From JAIQFR01 sp041494445 (lineage in GTDB: Bacteria; Acidobacteriota; Polarisedimenticolia; Polarisedimenticolales; JAIQFR01): a DNA stretch of 64,000 bases. Every line of letters starts with the position of its first letter. The first letter of the stretch is position 1. Below are positions 32,130 through 41,461 of the stretch, piece after piece. The stretch covers positions 1 to 64,000 of the forward strand of contig JBGQAU010000001.1 of NCBI GenBank assembly GCA_041494445.1, written 5' to 3'. The position numbers and the translations under genes are program-made. The notes under the pieces were generated by a model. It had not been told where the DNA came from, made no database searches, and saw only the letters and a list, made by a program, of their open reading frames with translations.

Positions 32130-33784
32130 GACGCTCCGTCGCCCACGGCGAGCCAGACGTGCTCAAGGTTCAGGCTGGCTATGCCCAGGGGTGTCGGCTC
32201 GAAGCCGTGCACGGTCCTGCGCACCGCGACGACCGCCAGCGTGTGGTACAGCGGCACCAGAGGCGCCATCCCGAGGATGTGCTTCTCCGCCTCCCGGTAG
32301 ATCTTCGCCCGCGTCACCGGGTTCATCTCCCGCGCGCCCGCCTCGAGCAGGGCGTCGGTCTCCGCGTCGAGGAAGTCGAAATAGTTCGCCGAGTTGCCCG
32401 ACTGGAACAGTGTCCTCAGGAACGCGTCCGGGTCGGTGAGGTCGGCGATCCACGCCAGCACGAACGCCGGCGCGTCGTGGTCGTCGGTCCGTTTTGTCAG
32501 CTCGCTCCAGGTGACGTCCCGCACGTCGAGCCTTATCCCTACCGCCTCGAGGTCCGAGCGGATCTGCGCCTGTACCCGCAAGCTCGCCTTGCTCCGCGAG
32601 GCGTTGTAGAGAACGATCGGCCTAAGGCCGCGCCCGCCCGGGTGCCCCGCCTCGGCCAGGAGCTGCCGCGCCCTGGCGGGATCGTGCGGAAGCGCCTTGA
32701 GGTCCGGGGAATAGCCGGGCATGCCCGGAGGCAGGATGCCCACGGCGAAGCGTCGGACCAGCGGGGACTGTTTCACCAGCGCCTCGCGATCGATCGCCAT
32801 GGCCGCGGCTTGGCGCACGCGCACGTCGTCGAGGGGCGGGGTGCCCGTGAGGAAGCCCAGGAACGAGACGCTCAGCTCCTGGTACCGCAGCACCCTCGCC
32901 CGAGGGTCTTGGGCGGCTGCGTCCATGTGTTCCCTGGACACGTCGTAGAGGTCCACCTCGCCCCGGTCGAATCGGCCGGCGCCGAGGTCCGTCTCGTCGG
33001 GTCCCATGAAGAGGATGTCCGTGCCGTCGAGGTAAGGCGCGCCGCCGAAGTAGTCCGGGTTCGCGGCGAGGCGAAGCCCTTGCGGCGTCCACGAGACGAG
33101 ACGGAACGGCCCCGTGCCGACCGGCGCGCGCCCGAACGCCTCGTCCCCGAGCCGCTCGGCGACGCGACGCGGCACGACCCTGAGGCCGTCCATCGCCATG
33201 ACGTCCAGGAACGAGAGATACGGCCTGTCCAGGCGGATCCGGATCGTGAGCGGGTCGGGCGCGTCGACACCGGGAAGGTCCGGTCGCTTCCCCGCCGCGA
33301 AGTCCATCGCTCCCGAAACCACGGCCAGGTACGAAAACGCGACGCTCCTCTTCTTCCGGCCGGGCTCGAGAACGCGCCGGATCGAGAACAGCACGTCATC
33401 GGAGGTCAGCGGGCTTCCGTCGTGGAACCGGACACCCGACCTCAGATGGAAGGTATAGGTGAGCCCGTCCTTGGAGATGACCCAGGTGTCGGCCAGCCCC
33501 GGCACGACATGGAGGCCGGCATCGAGGGCCACGAGTCCGTCGAAGATCTGGTTGACCGGGAAAGACTCGTAAACCGTCGTCGTGAGGGCGGGATCGAGGG
33601 TCGCGGGGGCCTCCTCGACCATGCGGAGGACGCCGCCGCGCCGCGGCCCGGACCTCCCGGCCTGCTGCGCGGACGCCGCCCCGGGACCGGAGCATCCGAC
33701 GAGGAGCACCGACAGCCCGAGAACGGCCGTGAACAGAAGAAGCGAATGGAGACCCGCCGGGATGTCCTTCCGTAGGGACGGCAC
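32126..33784 (-). CDS. Oligopeptide ABC transporter substrate-binding lipoprotein (SBP_bac_5 family)
   Basis: A 552-residue periplasmic binding protein. Lipoprotein signal with LSVLLVGCSGPG, then the family pattern: GGVLRMVEEAPATLDPALTT, FDGLVALDAGLHVVPGLADTW, SKDGLTYTFHLRSGVRFHDG and RQAAAMAIDREALV. Relatives bind peptides, nickel or heme for Dpp/Opp systems. No permease or ATPase genes are next to it. It is instead translationally coupled (ATGA overlap) to a hybrid histidine kinase, which suggests a sensory rather than transport role. Start ATG 33784. Confidence 0.9.
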   Translation of the reverse strand: MPSLRKDIPAGLHSLLLFTAVLGLSVLLVGCSGPGAASAQQAGRSGPRRGGVLRMVEEAPATLDPALTTTVYESFPVNQIFDGLVALDAGLHVVPGLADTWVISKDGLTYTFHLRSGVRFHDGSPLTSDDVLFSIRRVLEPGRKKRSVAFSYLAVVSGAMDFAAGKRPDLPGVDAPDPLTIRIRLDRPYLSFLDVMAMDGLRVVPRRVAERLGDEAFGRAPVGTGPFRLVSWTPQGLRLAANPDYFGGAPYLDGTDILFMGPDETDLGAGRFDRGEVDLYDVSREHMDAAAQDPRARVLRYQELSVSFLGFLTGTPPLDDVRVRQAAAMAIDREALVKQSPLVRRFAVGILPPGMPGYSPDLKALPHDPARARQLLAEAGHPGGRGLRPIVLYNASRSKASLRVQAQIRSDLEAVGIRLDVRDVTWSELTKRTDDHDAPAFVLAWIADLTDPDAFLRTLFQSGNSANYFDFLDAETDALLEAGAREMNPVTRAKIYREAEKHILGMAPLVPLYHTLAVVAVRRTVHGFEPTPLGIASLNLEHVWLAVGDGAS

Positions 33785-33935
33785 CTGCTTTCCCCCTTGC
33801 AGAAGCGAGGTCGCTCCCAGCGGAAAACATCGTGGCTGCGCGGGGTCAAGTCAAGTCGGCGGCCCCCGGGAGCGGCGGGAGGCCACCGGTACCGAAGTCG
33901 AACGGCCCCGGGTGGATGAGCCCGAAGCCTCGACG

Positions 33936-33941
33936 TATGAT
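33936..33941 (+). promoter_or_regulatory. Candidate -10 element (TATGAT)
   Basis: TATGAT 27 bp before the GTG start of the radical SAM gene; no good -35. Confidence 0.3.
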
Positions 33942-33968
33942 GGAGATCGTTCCCGAACGGAGGACCGC

Positions 33969-35213
33969 GTGGAGACGGACGTTCGCAGGAATCCCGGCCT
34001 GCTCAAGCTGGACCTCTATTGCAGGGGCGTGAGGATGGACGACCCCTCCCTCGTGGAGGAGCACGGGGGGCGCAAGATCCTGAGGACGCGCGCAGGCCTC
34101 GGCTCCGGGCTCGAGGCGATCCTCCCCGGGGGGCTGTGGACCAACATCCCCGTGGTGGAGGAATTCGCCGCGTCCTCGCCGTACACGCTCCGGTACCGCC
34201 ACGAGCGGTTCTGGATCGACCGGGACGGCACGGGACCGGTGGCGGAGATCCGCCTCTCCCCCCAACCGCCTTGGTACGTGCGGAAGACTCGGACCGGGAA
34301 GCCGATGACCCGGATCGGCTCGCTCCAGGGAACGTACCTCGGGATCTACCCGGCCAAGGTTTGCGAGTATTGGCTCGCCGAGCCCAAGGAGCAGTGCCGG
34401 TTCTGCTCGGTCGGCCTCAACCTCGGCGCGGACGACGCCGACACGAAGTCCGTGGACGAGGTGGTCGAGGTGGTCAAGGCCGCCCGCCGGGAGTCGGGGA
34501 TCACCTACGTGGATTTCAACACGGGGCACTACGACGGGGACACCTACCTCGACATCCTCGAGCCCTACATCGTCAAAGTGAAGGAGGCGACGAACCTCCT
34601 GATCGGCATCCAGACCCCTCCCCACCACGACCTCGCGCGGTACCGCGAGCTTCGGCGGATGGGCGTGAACCGGGTCTCGTTCTGCTTCGAGCTTTTCAAC
34701 CGGGAGGTCTTCCGGAGGGTCTGCCCAGGGAAGGACCGCCAGTACGGCCTGGACCGCTACCTCGCGGCCGTCGAGTACTGCGCCAACGAGGTGCCGCCGC
34801 AGGGGCGGGGCTTCGGGCCGTGGGTCACGAACGGCGAGATCATCGCCGGGCTCGAGCCTCCCGAGGACTCCGTCAAGGCGATCGATTGGATCACCAAGGT
34901 CGGGGCAATCCCGACGGTGTGCGTGTTCCGTCCGCTGGCCGGCACGGACTACCGGGACGTGCCGCCCCCGAAGACCGACGACATGATCCCGGTGTTCCGC
35001 CGGATGTACGAGGCGTGCATGGAGCGGGGGTTGCCGATCGGCGTCGCCCCGAACGTCCACGTCTCGCTCGTGATGCTCCCGGAGGAGGGGCGCTGGCTCA
35101 CGGATCGCCCGAACCGTTTCTGGCTCGGCGAGCTGAAGCTCAAGGCGATGCGGAAGGTATTCGCCCACCAATTCCGTCGGGAGCTGCAGAGGGCCGAGGC
35201 ACGCGCCGCCTGA
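33969..35213 (+). CDS. Radical SAM protein with atypical CX10CX2C cluster motif
   Basis: A 414-residue protein. Cys132, Cys143 and Cys146 (VCEYWLAEPKEQCRFCSVGL) stand where the [4Fe-4S]-binding loop is expected, but the first spacing is ten residues in place of three. Downstream features fit a radical SAM barrel: a strand with YVDFNTGHYDGD (GGE-like position), LLIGIQTPPHHD and VNRVSFCFELFN, then GAIPTVCVFRPLAGTD. The N-terminal 130 residues form an additional domain without a known match. Product and substrate are unknown. GTG 33969 has GGAGG at 5 nt; an upstream extension lacks a signal. It diverges from the peptide-binding protein gene and stands alone. Confidence 0.75.
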   Translation: METDVRRNPGLLKLDLYCRGVRMDDPSLVEEHGGRKILRTRAGLGSGLEAILPGGLWTNIPVVEEFAASSPYTLRYRHERFWIDRDGTGPVAEIRLSPQPPWYVRKTRTGKPMTRIGSLQGTYLGIYPAKVCEYWLAEPKEQCRFCSVGLNLGADDADTKSVDEVVEVVKAARRESGITYVDFNTGHYDGDTYLDILEPYIVKVKEATNLLIGIQTPPHHDLARYRELRRMGVNRVSFCFELFNREVFRRVCPGKDRQYGLDRYLAAVEYCANEVPPQGRGFGPWVTNGEIIAGLEPPEDSVKAIDWITKVGAIPTVCVFRPLAGTDYRDVPPPKTDDMIPVFRRMYEACMERGLPIGVAPNVHVSLVMLPEEGRWLTDRPNRFWLGELKLKAMRKVFAHQFRRELQRAEARAA

Positions 35214-35263
35214 CCTTTCCGCTTCTTCTTTCCTTCGAGCCGAAAGCGAAACGTCCCGCACCA

Positions 35264-35272
35264 TGTTATAGT
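35264..35272 (+). promoter_or_regulatory. Extended -10 promoter of the RNase E/G gene
   Basis: TG, one base, then TATAGT (35267-35272) is an extended -10 element; there is no strong -35. It would give a leader of about 240 nt before ATG 35516. Confidence 0.45.
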
Positions 35273-35515
35273 CCTTCCGTCCGCGCCGGTCGCGGCCGGC
35301 AATCTCGCCAGGGCCGCGCTGCACCCCCGGGAACCCGGTTCCGTCACCGGGGTGGTTGCCGGCGGCGCGGGGCGCCGGGTAGTCCAGCATAGGAGCCCGC
35401 CCGCCGCAGCGTTCCGGAGCGACCCGCAGAAGGGGCCCCGGCGCCGCGGCGGACCTGAGCCATGGGTCGGGCCAGTCCGGACGAGGCCTTAGGGACCGGG
35501 GAGATCCGCTCATCC
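35273..35515 (+). other. Long GC-rich leader of the RNase E/G gene
   Basis: About 240 bp without a gene, between the putative promoter and the start codon. It contains several short GC inverted repeats that I cannot resolve into a named element. In Escherichia coli the rne leader mediates feedback by RNase E; the same is possible here but not shown by the sequence. Confidence 0.35.
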
Positions 35516-37852
35516 ATGTCCAAGGTCATGCTCGTCAACGTAACGCACGTCGAGGAGTCCCGCGTCGCGATTCTCGAGGACGGTGTCCTCGCGCAGTACG
35601 AGATCGAGACGATCAACCGGACCAACATCAAGGGGAACATCCACAACGCGGTGGTCGAGAACGTCCACCCCTCCCTCGAGGCCGCGTTCCTCAAGCTCTC
35701 GTCCGACCTCAAGGGGTTCCTGCCTCTCGACGAGGTCAACTTCAAGCTCCTCCCCTCCCGCGGGGACAGCCGCGCACGGGGACGGATCGGGCAGCACCTG
35801 CACCCCGGACAGAGGCTCCTGGTCCAGGTCGTCCGCGAGCCGTTCGCGGGCAAGCCGCCGACGGTCACGACGTATTTCTCCCTGCCCGGCCGTTACCTTG
35901 TGCTGATGCCCGGCGTCGACTCTGCCGGAGTCTCCCGCAAGATCGAGGACGCCTCGCAGCGCGATCAGCTCCGCAAGCTCGTCGACGAGCTGAAGCCGCC
36001 CGAGGGGTTCGGCCTGATCGTCAGGACGGCGGGACTCGGGCAGACCAAGGTCGAGCTGCAGCGCGACCTTCGGTACTTGCTCCGGCTCTGGGAGTCCATC
36101 CAGCGCGCATCGAAGGCCACGGACTTTCCCGGCCTCGTCTACCGTGAGCGGGACCTCGTGATTCGTACGATCCGCGACTACTTCACGCCGGAGATCGGCG
36201 AGGTCTGGATCGACAGCCCGGAGACCTACGAGCGGGCGCTGGAGTTCGTCCGCGACGTGATGCCCGGCAAGGCGAAGATCGTCAAGCTCCACTCGGGAGA
36301 TCGCCCGCTGTTCAGCAAGTTCAACCTCGAGGATCAGATCGAGAGCATCTACAAGCGCCGCGTGCCGCTGAAGTCCGGCGGCGAGATCGTGATCGACGGG
36401 ACGGAGGCGCTCACCGCGATCGACGTGAACAGCGCCCGCTCCAACCGGCAGGGGGACGCGGAGGAAAACGCGACGTCGACGAATCTCGAGGCCGCGGCGG
36501 AGATCGCCCGCCAGTTCCGGCTCCGGGACCTGGGCGGCCTGGTGGTCGTGGACTTCATCGACATGATGGCGACGCGCAACCAGAAGAAGGTGGAGAAGGT
36601 GATGCGCGACGCCATGCGCACCGACCGGGCCAAGTACGACATCACACGAATCTCGAAGCTCGGCCTGATGGAGATCGCCCGCCAGCGGATCAAGGGGGAG
36701 AAGCTCGGCGCGTCCTACGCCACCTGCCCCACCTGCGAGGGGTTCGGTCTGATCAAAAACGTCGAGCCCGCGGGCCTGGCCGCGTTGCGGAAGCTGCAGG
36801 CGCGCTGCCTCCGCGGCGACTTCGGCCGGATGCGGATGGCGCTCCCGCCCGACGTGGCGAGCTGGACCCTGAACAACAAGCGAGACGATCTCGTGCAGCT
36901 CGAGAAGCGGCACGGTATCCGGATCGTCGTGGAGCCGAAGCCGGCGCTGAAGCGGCACGAGAGCGAGTTCGAGGCGTTCCCGCGGGAGAAGGTCGAGGAG
37001 CCCCCCGCCCTCGTGGTCGGAGACCGTCCCGCGCCGCAGATCCCGCCGGATCTCAAGGACCTCGGCGAGATGGCCGCCGAGCAGGCCGCCGCCTCGGAGC
37101 CCGCGCCGGCTGCGGCACCGGCGGCACCGCCCGCGGAAGGGGCTGCGCCGGCGGAAGGCGCCGGCCGGAAGCGCAGGCGCCGGCGTCGCCGGCACTCCCG
37201 CGGAGCGGGTGCGCCGCCCGAAGCTCCCCTGGCCGGCACGCAGGCGTCGGCGGACGGAGACTTCCTCGGCGAGACCGGACCGGCGGTGGCCGCGCCCTCG
37301 CCGCACTCCGACGCGGGGGAGACGCCGGATTCCCGCGAGGAGGTCCCCGCGCCGCCGGTCTCGACGGCAGGGCCCGGGGATGCGTTGGTTCCATCCCGGC
37401 CCGGACCCGACGCGGGTACGCCCGCCAACGGCGGTGCCGGCGAAGGCGGCGGCCCGGACAACGGCGGCCCCTCGCGCCGCCGCCGGAGACGGCGCCGGCG
37501 TCGGCGCGGTCGCGGGGCGGCCGACGGCGGCCAGGAACAAGGCGACGGGCGGCCCGCCGCGCCCGCCGGTTCGGGCGACCATCCGCCCTCCCCCGTTCGG
37601 GTCGAGGAGCGTGAGGAAACGGCGGTGCCCCGACACATTCGGAGCGAAGAGCTCATGCCCGCGGCGACCGGGAAGGTCGGACGCGCGAAGGCCGCGGCGG
37701 GAATCGGGGCCCGGCCACGCCGCCGGCGACGGGGCGGGCCGGCGATCCCGGGAGCGTCGACCGGGCACCCCGCCGCCGGACCTGCGGCGGAGCATTTGCC
37801 TCCGGGGTTGCCGCCGGACGTCGGGCCCTCGGGCGGCGACCACGAGAGCTGA
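35516..37852 (+). CDS. rne: Ribonuclease E/G family endoribonuclease
   Basis: A 778-residue RNase that starts mRNA decay and processes rRNA. With ATG 35516 as start, the catalytic Asp residues fall at 303 (TALTAIDVNSAR) and 346 (VVDFIDMMATR) and the zinc-link cysteines at 404 and 407 (CPTCEGFG). These are the same numbers as in E. coli RNase E, a good argument for this start over ATG 35462. An S1 domain occupies about residues 35-130. After about residue 500 a disordered tail of some 270 residues begins, with Ala/Pro/Gly runs and two basic clusters (RKRRRRRRRHSRG near 550, RRRRRRRRRRGRG near 660), likely RNA-binding or degradosome scaffold. Confidence 0.92.
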   Translation: MSKVMLVNVTHVEESRVAILEDGVLAQYEIETINRTNIKGNIHNAVVENVHPSLEAAFLKLSSDLKGFLPLDEVNFKLLPSRGDSRARGRIGQHLHPGQRLLVQVVREPFAGKPPTVTTYFSLPGRYLVLMPGVDSAGVSRKIEDASQRDQLRKLVDELKPPEGFGLIVRTAGLGQTKVELQRDLRYLLRLWESIQRASKATDFPGLVYRERDLVIRTIRDYFTPEIGEVWIDSPETYERALEFVRDVMPGKAKIVKLHSGDRPLFSKFNLEDQIESIYKRRVPLKSGGEIVIDGTEALTAIDVNSARSNRQGDAEENATSTNLEAAAEIARQFRLRDLGGLVVVDFIDMMATRNQKKVEKVMRDAMRTDRAKYDITRISKLGLMEIARQRIKGEKLGASYATCPTCEGFGLIKNVEPAGLAALRKLQARCLRGDFGRMRMALPPDVASWTLNNKRDDLVQLEKRHGIRIVVEPKPALKRHESEFEAFPREKVEEPPALVVGDRPAPQIPPDLKDLGEMAAEQAAASEPAPAAAPAAPPAEGAAPAEGAGRKRRRRRRRHSRGAGAPPEAPLAGTQASADGDFLGETGPAVAAPSPHSDAGETPDSREEVPAPPVSTAGPGDALVPSRPGPDAGTPANGGAGEGGGPDNGGPSRRRRRRRRRRRGRGAADGGQEQGDGRPAAPAGSGDHPPSPVRVEEREETAVPRHIRSEELMPAATGKVGRAKAAAGIGARPRRRRRGGPAIPGASTGHPAAGPAAEHLPPGLPPDVGPSGGDHES

Positions 37853-37915
37853 CGCCGTTACGCGCCGAGAAGGCGGCGCGGCGACGTCGAGACAACGTTT
37901 TCCAGGAGGCCCGCC

Positions 37916-38944
37916 ATGCGCAATACGCGTTCCTTCGCCATTCTCCCGCTCGCGGTTTTTTCCGTTTCGTCGGCGATCGGCGCCGTCCCCGCGGTGACGC
38001 CACGGCGCCCGGTCGCAACGTACTCGATCGTCGCCCGCGACCCGGCCACCGGTGAGATGGGCGTCGCGGTCCAGAGCCATTGGTTCTCGGTCGGCTCCGT
38101 CGTCCCGTGGGCCGAGGCGGGAGTCGGCGCCGTCGCGACGCAATCGTTCGTCGAGCCGTCGTACGGGCCGCTCGGGCTTCGGTCCATGAAGGACGGAGCC
38201 GCGCCCGAGAAGGCGCTCACCGACCTCCTCGCCAGGGACCCGCACCCCGAGGTGCGCCAGGTGGCTTTCGTGGGCGCCGACGGGCGGGTGGCCGCGCACA
38301 CCGGCGCGAAGTGCATCCCTGCTGCGGGCCAGAGGATCGGGAAGGGATACTCGGTCCAGGCCAACCTGATGCTGAGCGACGAGGTCCCCGGCGCCATGGC
38401 GAAGGCCTTCGAGGCGTCGAGCGGTCCGCTCGCGGAACGGATGCTCGCGGCGCTCGAGGCGGCGCAGGCCGTCGGAGGGGACATCCGGGGAAAACAGTCC
38501 GCCGCGATCCTCGTCGTCCGCGCCAAGGCGACCGACAAGCCTTGGACCGACAGGCTCGTGGACCTCCGGGTGGAGGATTCCGAACAGCCTCTCGCCGAGA
38601 TCCGGCGGGTCCTCGCCCTGGCCCGCGCGTACGACCTGATGAACCAGGGGGACGAGGCGGTCGCCGCCGGGAGGATGGACGAGGCCCTGGCGAAGTACTC
38701 GCGCGCCGAGGCGATGTTCCCGGGAAACGACGAGTTCGTGTTCTGGCACGCGGTCACCCTCGTGACCAACGGACGCACCGACGAGGCGCTCCCCGTGTTC
38801 GCGAAGGCGTTCCGGATGAACCCCTCCTGGATGCTCCTGGTGCCTCGCCTGCCCGCGGTGGGACAGCTTCCGGACGCTCCCGGCCTCGTCGAGAAGATCC
38901 TGGCCACCGGTCCGACCGCGAACTCGGCTCCGAAGGGCCGCTGA
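37916..38944 (+). CDS. Exported DUF1028 (Ntn-hydrolase-like) protein
   Basis: A 342-residue protein with a signal peptide (MRNTRSFAILPLAVFSVSSA). The DUF1028 domain spans about residues 33-235: ATYSIVARDPATGEMGVAVQ at its start, GVGAVATQSFVEPSYGPLGL, and GYSVQANLMLSDEVPGAMAK. DUF1028 proteins have an N-terminal-nucleophile hydrolase fold, though processing is not obvious here. The last about 90 residues carry TPR-like helices (YDLMNQGDEAVAAGRMDEAL, VTNGRTDEALPVFAKAF). The substrate is unknown, probably an amide or peptide; a penicillin acylase gene, also Ntn, follows 14 bp later. Confidence 0.87.
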   Translation: MRNTRSFAILPLAVFSVSSAIGAVPAVTPRRPVATYSIVARDPATGEMGVAVQSHWFSVGSVVPWAEAGVGAVATQSFVEPSYGPLGLRSMKDGAAPEKALTDLLARDPHPEVRQVAFVGADGRVAAHTGAKCIPAAGQRIGKGYSVQANLMLSDEVPGAMAKAFEASSGPLAERMLAALEAAQAVGGDIRGKQSAAILVVRAKATDKPWTDRLVDLRVEDSEQPLAEIRRVLALARAYDLMNQGDEAVAAGRMDEALAKYSRAEAMFPGNDEFVFWHAVTLVTNGRTDEALPVFAKAFRMNPSWMLLVPRLPAVGQLPDAPGLVEKILATGPTANSAPKGR

Positions 38945-38958
38945 GCCGCCGGCGTCTC

Positions 38959-41304
38959 GTGCAGAGCGGTTCCCGAGGGACCTCGCGTCTCGGCTCCGCC
39001 GCCGCCTTCGCGGCCATGGCGGCCCTCGTGGTCGTGCTCTCGGGCCTCGCGCTGCTCCGAGCTCCGATTCCGCTTCGGGAGGGGCACGCTCGCCTGCGCG
39101 GGCTTTCGTCGCCCGCCGAGGTGAAGTTCGACCGCAGGGGCACGCCGCATGTGCGCGCGGCGACCGAGCAGGACGCCTACCGTGTGCTCGGTTGGCTCCA
39201 TGCCGGGGACCGTCTGTTCCAGATGGAAACGCGCCGCAGGACCGCCGCGGGGCGCCTGTCCGAGTCGATGGGAGCGGCGACGGTTCGGATGGACGAGCGC
39301 GCGAGGACGCTCGGCATCCGCGCGCAGGCCGAGCGCGAATTCCGCGCGCTTTCCGTCGGGGAGCGCCGCCTGCTCGAGGCCTATGCCTCGGGCGTGAACG
39401 CGTACGTGTCGTCGCACCCCCGGCCGTGGGAACTGGTGGCGCTCGGGATCCGCCCCGAACCCTGGACCGCCCTCGACAGCCTGCGGTTCCTCGGGCTCAT
39501 GTTCACCACGCTCTCCGCTTCGGAGAGCGTGGAGCGCGCGAATCTCTCCCGGATCCTCAGGTCCGGTCTCGGCCCCCTGCTCCCCGTCCTCGACGCGCAG
39601 AGCGCGGCCCCGACCTTCGTTCCTCCCGAGGCGCCGTACCCGGTCGCCCGGGGCGCGCGGCTCCCGGCGGGCCCGGGGACGGTGGGAGGGAGCAACGCGT
39701 GGGCGGTCTCCGGCCTCAGGACCGCGTCGGGCCGCCCGATTCTCGCCAACGATCCCCATCTCGAGGCGGAGATGCCGGGGGTTTGGTACGCCGCGCACCT
39801 CGTCACCGCCGACGGGCTCGACGTGGCGGGGCTCACGATGGCGGGGATCCCGGGGATCGTGATCGGCCACAACGGCGTCGCGGCGTGGGGGCTCACCATG
39901 CACCAGGCCGACGATGCGGACCTCTTCCTGGAGCGTCTCGACGAAACCGGCGAGCGGTACGAGGCCCAGGGAAGGTGGCTCCCCGTCGAGCGCAGCGTGG
40001 AGCGGATCGGGGTGAAGGGTGGAAGGGACGTCGAGATCCGCCTTGCGCGGACGCGCCACGGCCCGGTCGTGGAGATGTTTCATCCCGAGGGAAGCGGTCC
40101 GCTTGCGGTCTCCCTCGCGTGGTCGCCGGCGCTCGACGTCGGCAGCTTGCGGGCATTCCTCGCGGCGGCCAGGGCACGGACGGCCGAGGAGATCGCCGGT
40201 GCCTGGTCGCTCTACCGGGGCCCGTCCCTCAACGTGTGCTGGGCCACGGCCGATGGACGGATCGGCCTCCTGGCGGCCGGCGCGGTCCCTCGCCGAAAAA
40301 GGGGGGACGGCCGGCTGCCCGTCCCCGGCTGGACCGGGTCCTACGACTGGGACGGTCTCGTTCCGCAGGCGGATCTTCCAAGGATCGAGGATCCACCCGA
40401 AGGATTCGTCGCGTCGGCCAACGACGACTGGACCGCCAGCGGTGTCCGCCTCCCCTACCCCGGGGACTACGCCCCGCGGGAGCGGGTGGATCGGATCCGC
40501 GAGGTGCTCGCGTCGCTCCGGCGCGCGACCCCCTCGGACATCCGCGTCCTCCAGAACGATGTCCTGTCGCTCTACGCGGTCCGGGTCCGCGATGCCCTGC
40601 TCCGCATCGGCGCGCGGGATCCCGAGGCCCGGCGCGCGCTCGTGATCCTCGCGGGATGGGACGGCCGCGCGCTCCGCCGTGGCCCGTCGCTGCTGTTCTA
40701 CACGTTCATGCAGGACCTGAGACGGCGGGCGTTCGGCCCCCGCGAGGAGCGGCTCCGCGAGCGTCTCCCGGCCGGCTGGGACCTGCTGGCGAGGATGATC
40801 GGAGGAACCGGCGGGTCGGCGTTGTGGGACGATCCCGGGACGGACGAGGTCGAGACGCGCGAAGCGGCGGTGTCGGCGTCGCTCGCCGCCGCGCTCCGGG
40901 TGGTTGAGGCCCGGGAAGGCGCGGTCCCCGCCGCGTGGAGCTGGGGCCGCGCGCACGCGCTTTCCTACGTTCACCCGTTCGCCGAGGCGTTCCCGGCGCT
41001 CGGCCGGCTCCTGAACATCGGGCCGATCGAGATGCCGGGCGACTCGGCGACCGTCGCCGTCTCCGCGTTCTCGCTCGCCTCCCGGGACGCCGGGCCGTGG
41101 CTCATCGTGTCGGCCCGCCTGATCGTGGACCTCGGGGACCCGGACGGATCGAGGCTGGTCCTCCCGCTCGGAGAGTCGGGGCAGTTCGGCGACCCGCGGC
41201 GCGACGACCAGGCGGCAGCGTGGGCGGAAGGCCGGGACTTCCCGTTCCCCTTCCGCCGCGCCGCGGTGGACGCCGCCGCAGTCTCCACGTTGCGGCTCGA
41301 GTGA
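38959..41304 (+). CDS. Penicillin acylase family protein (Ntn amidohydrolase)
   Basis: About 781 residues, exported with an N-terminal signal anchor (about 13-32). The alpha-chain region starts DRRGTPHVRAATEQDAYRVLGWLHAGDRLFQMETRRR. The autocatalytic site is GTVGGSNAWAVSG near residue 240; Ser after GG becomes the N-terminal nucleophile of the beta chain. ILANDPHLEAEMPGVWY and GIPGIVIGHNGVAAWGLT follow, and Asn in FVASANDDWT forms part of the oxyanion site. Relatives hydrolyse penicillins, glutaryl-cephalosporins or acyl-homoserine lactones, so signal quenching or amide scavenging is possible. The GTG 38959 start lacks a clear ribosome binding site and is uncertain; coupling to the DUF1028 gene is likely. 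Confidence 0.88.
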   Translation: MQSGSRGTSRLGSAAAFAAMAALVVVLSGLALLRAPIPLREGHARLRGLSSPAEVKFDRRGTPHVRAATEQDAYRVLGWLHAGDRLFQMETRRRTAAGRLSESMGAATVRMDERARTLGIRAQAEREFRALSVGERRLLEAYASGVNAYVSSHPRPWELVALGIRPEPWTALDSLRFLGLMFTTLSASESVERANLSRILRSGLGPLLPVLDAQSAAPTFVPPEAPYPVARGARLPAGPGTVGGSNAWAVSGLRTASGRPILANDPHLEAEMPGVWYAAHLVTADGLDVAGLTMAGIPGIVIGHNGVAAWGLTMHQADDADLFLERLDETGERYEAQGRWLPVERSVERIGVKGGRDVEIRLARTRHGPVVEMFHPEGSGPLAVSLAWSPALDVGSLRAFLAAARARTAEEIAGAWSLYRGPSLNVCWATADGRIGLLAAGAVPRRKRGDGRLPVPGWTGSYDWDGLVPQADLPRIEDPPEGFVASANDDWTASGVRLPYPGDYAPRERVDRIREVLASLRRATPSDIRVLQNDVLSLYAVRVRDALLRIGARDPEARRALVILAGWDGRALRRGPSLLFYTFMQDLRRRAFGPREERLRERLPAGWDLLARMIGGTGGSALWDDPGTDEVETREAAVSASLAAALRVVEAREGAVPAAWSWGRAHALSYVHPFAEAFPALGRLLNIGPIEMPGDSATVAVSAFSLASRDAGPWLIVSARLIVDLGDPDGSRLVLPLGESGQFGDPRRDDQAAAWAEGRDFPFPFRRAAVDAAAVSTLRLE

Positions 41305-41461
41305 GCGGGCGCGACGCTGAAGGGCGAGAACGCCGACACCGCAGGCCGGGGTCGGGAACCGCCGGCCGCGCGCCGGCGGGGCCGCTGGCGCGTCCCCGTC
41401 GCGGACCCTAACATTGACCTTCCGCCACCCGGCTCCCGCGGAGCACGAGGAGAAGAGCCCC

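Noticed and set aside
29778..32300. 840-codon frame antisense to the histidine kinase
   Set aside because: No motif and shadow composition; the opposite strand encodes a complete hybrid kinase.
35510..38749. 1079-codon frame antisense to the RNase E/G gene
   Set aside because: Antisense shadow; sense strand has catalytic residues at the exact expected numbers.
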